Shown: positions 63,941 through 64,000 of the stretch, piece after piece | Numbering within the stretch: the first letter of the stretch is position 1 | How the letters are laid out: the number at the start of each line of letters is the position of its first letter | Origin: an uncultured Erysipelotrichaceae bacterium | GTDB taxonomy: Bacteria; Bacillota_I; Bacilli_A; Erysipelotrichales; Erysipelotrichaceae | DNA: 64,000 bases | Assembly: GCA_903789495.1 (NCBI GenBank) | Contig: CAIFEQ010000002.1 | Location: 1-64,000 of the forward strand | Direction of reading: 5' to 3' | Notes under the pieces: model-generated | What the model saw: the letters and a program-made list of their open reading frames with translations, nothing else | The model's database searches: none | What the model was told of the DNA's origin: nothing | Translations under genes and position numbers: made by a program

Positions 63941-64000
63941 GCAGTCTTTTTTTCATGCCTGAATGGTCAATTTTATTCTGGATTGTTAAAGCATGCCTGC

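Noticed and set aside
1-64000. CRISPR arrays, tRNA, rRNA, riboswitches, insertion sequences, phage genes
   Set aside because: I looked for regular direct repeats, cloverleaf-type T-loop sequences, transposase motifs and integrase motifs and saw none; a tool-based scan could still find small RNAs.

Overview
The window looks like the chromosome of a Gram-positive anaerobe of the Bacillota, perhaps an Erysipelotrichia-type gut organism. The evidence is AGGAGG-type ribosome binding sites, sigma-A promoters, a DivIC/FtsB-like division protein, lipobox lipoproteins, Cna-B surface proteins and extracellular FMN/FAD reductases, with no outer-membrane or respiratory-chain genes. The taxon is an inference. 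About 50 genes are readable on both strands. I see no rRNA, tRNA, CRISPR array, prophage or insertion sequence.

Region 1 (1-20 kb) is mostly metabolic and household: a GH13 glycosidase, TetR and SDR genes, a patatin phospholipase, a Cna-B surface protein, a small redox operon (PNPOx-ferredoxin fusion plus flavodoxin-like reductase), a sugar-type MFS, a tyrosine phosphatase, a 5'-nucleotidase/PP2C-like/PPC-domain operon, an AbgB-like M20 amidohydrolase, MgtE, polyphosphate kinase and two more MFS transporters.

Region 2 (20-40 kb) is accessory carbon metabolism. It holds an SDR, a LysR regulator, a lipoprotein flavoreductase and the decayed tail of a YfcC-like transporter. Next come an esterase, an aldo-keto reductase, an SLC13-type transporter and a TIM-barrel isomerase. 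A D-glucarate block follows: glucarate dehydratase, a DapA-family lyase, tartronate semialdehyde reductase, a degenerate PrpR-like activator with a CdaR/PucR regulator, a mannonate-dehydratase-like pseudogene, glycerate kinase and a second CdaR. Together these can take glucarate through 5-keto-4-deoxyglucarate, tartronate semialdehyde and glycerate to phosphoglycerate, provided the DapA-family enzyme acts as the missing aldolase.

Region 3 (40-64 kb) has a MarR protein with a Cys/His-rich N-terminus and a clear autoregulatory promoter, a TetR/MATE divergent pair, a six-gene ABC-importer/PHP-phosphoesterase operon, a YfcC transporter with a nonsense-interrupted amidohydrolase and divergent LysR, a second lipoprotein flavoreductase with LysR, a DivIC-like gene, a beta-helix/Cna-B surface protein interrupted by TGA at a conserved Trp position, and an M20 amidohydrolase/transporter/IclR unit with a compound palindromic operator.

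A recurring theme is gene inactivation by in-frame nonsense codons with the downstream frame preserved (surface protein, mannonate dehydratase, amidohydrolase, transporter remnant). A second theme is a pair of Cna-B proteins that stop right after a sortase-like motif with no membrane anchor. All coordinates and motifs were read by eye; no similarity search was run.
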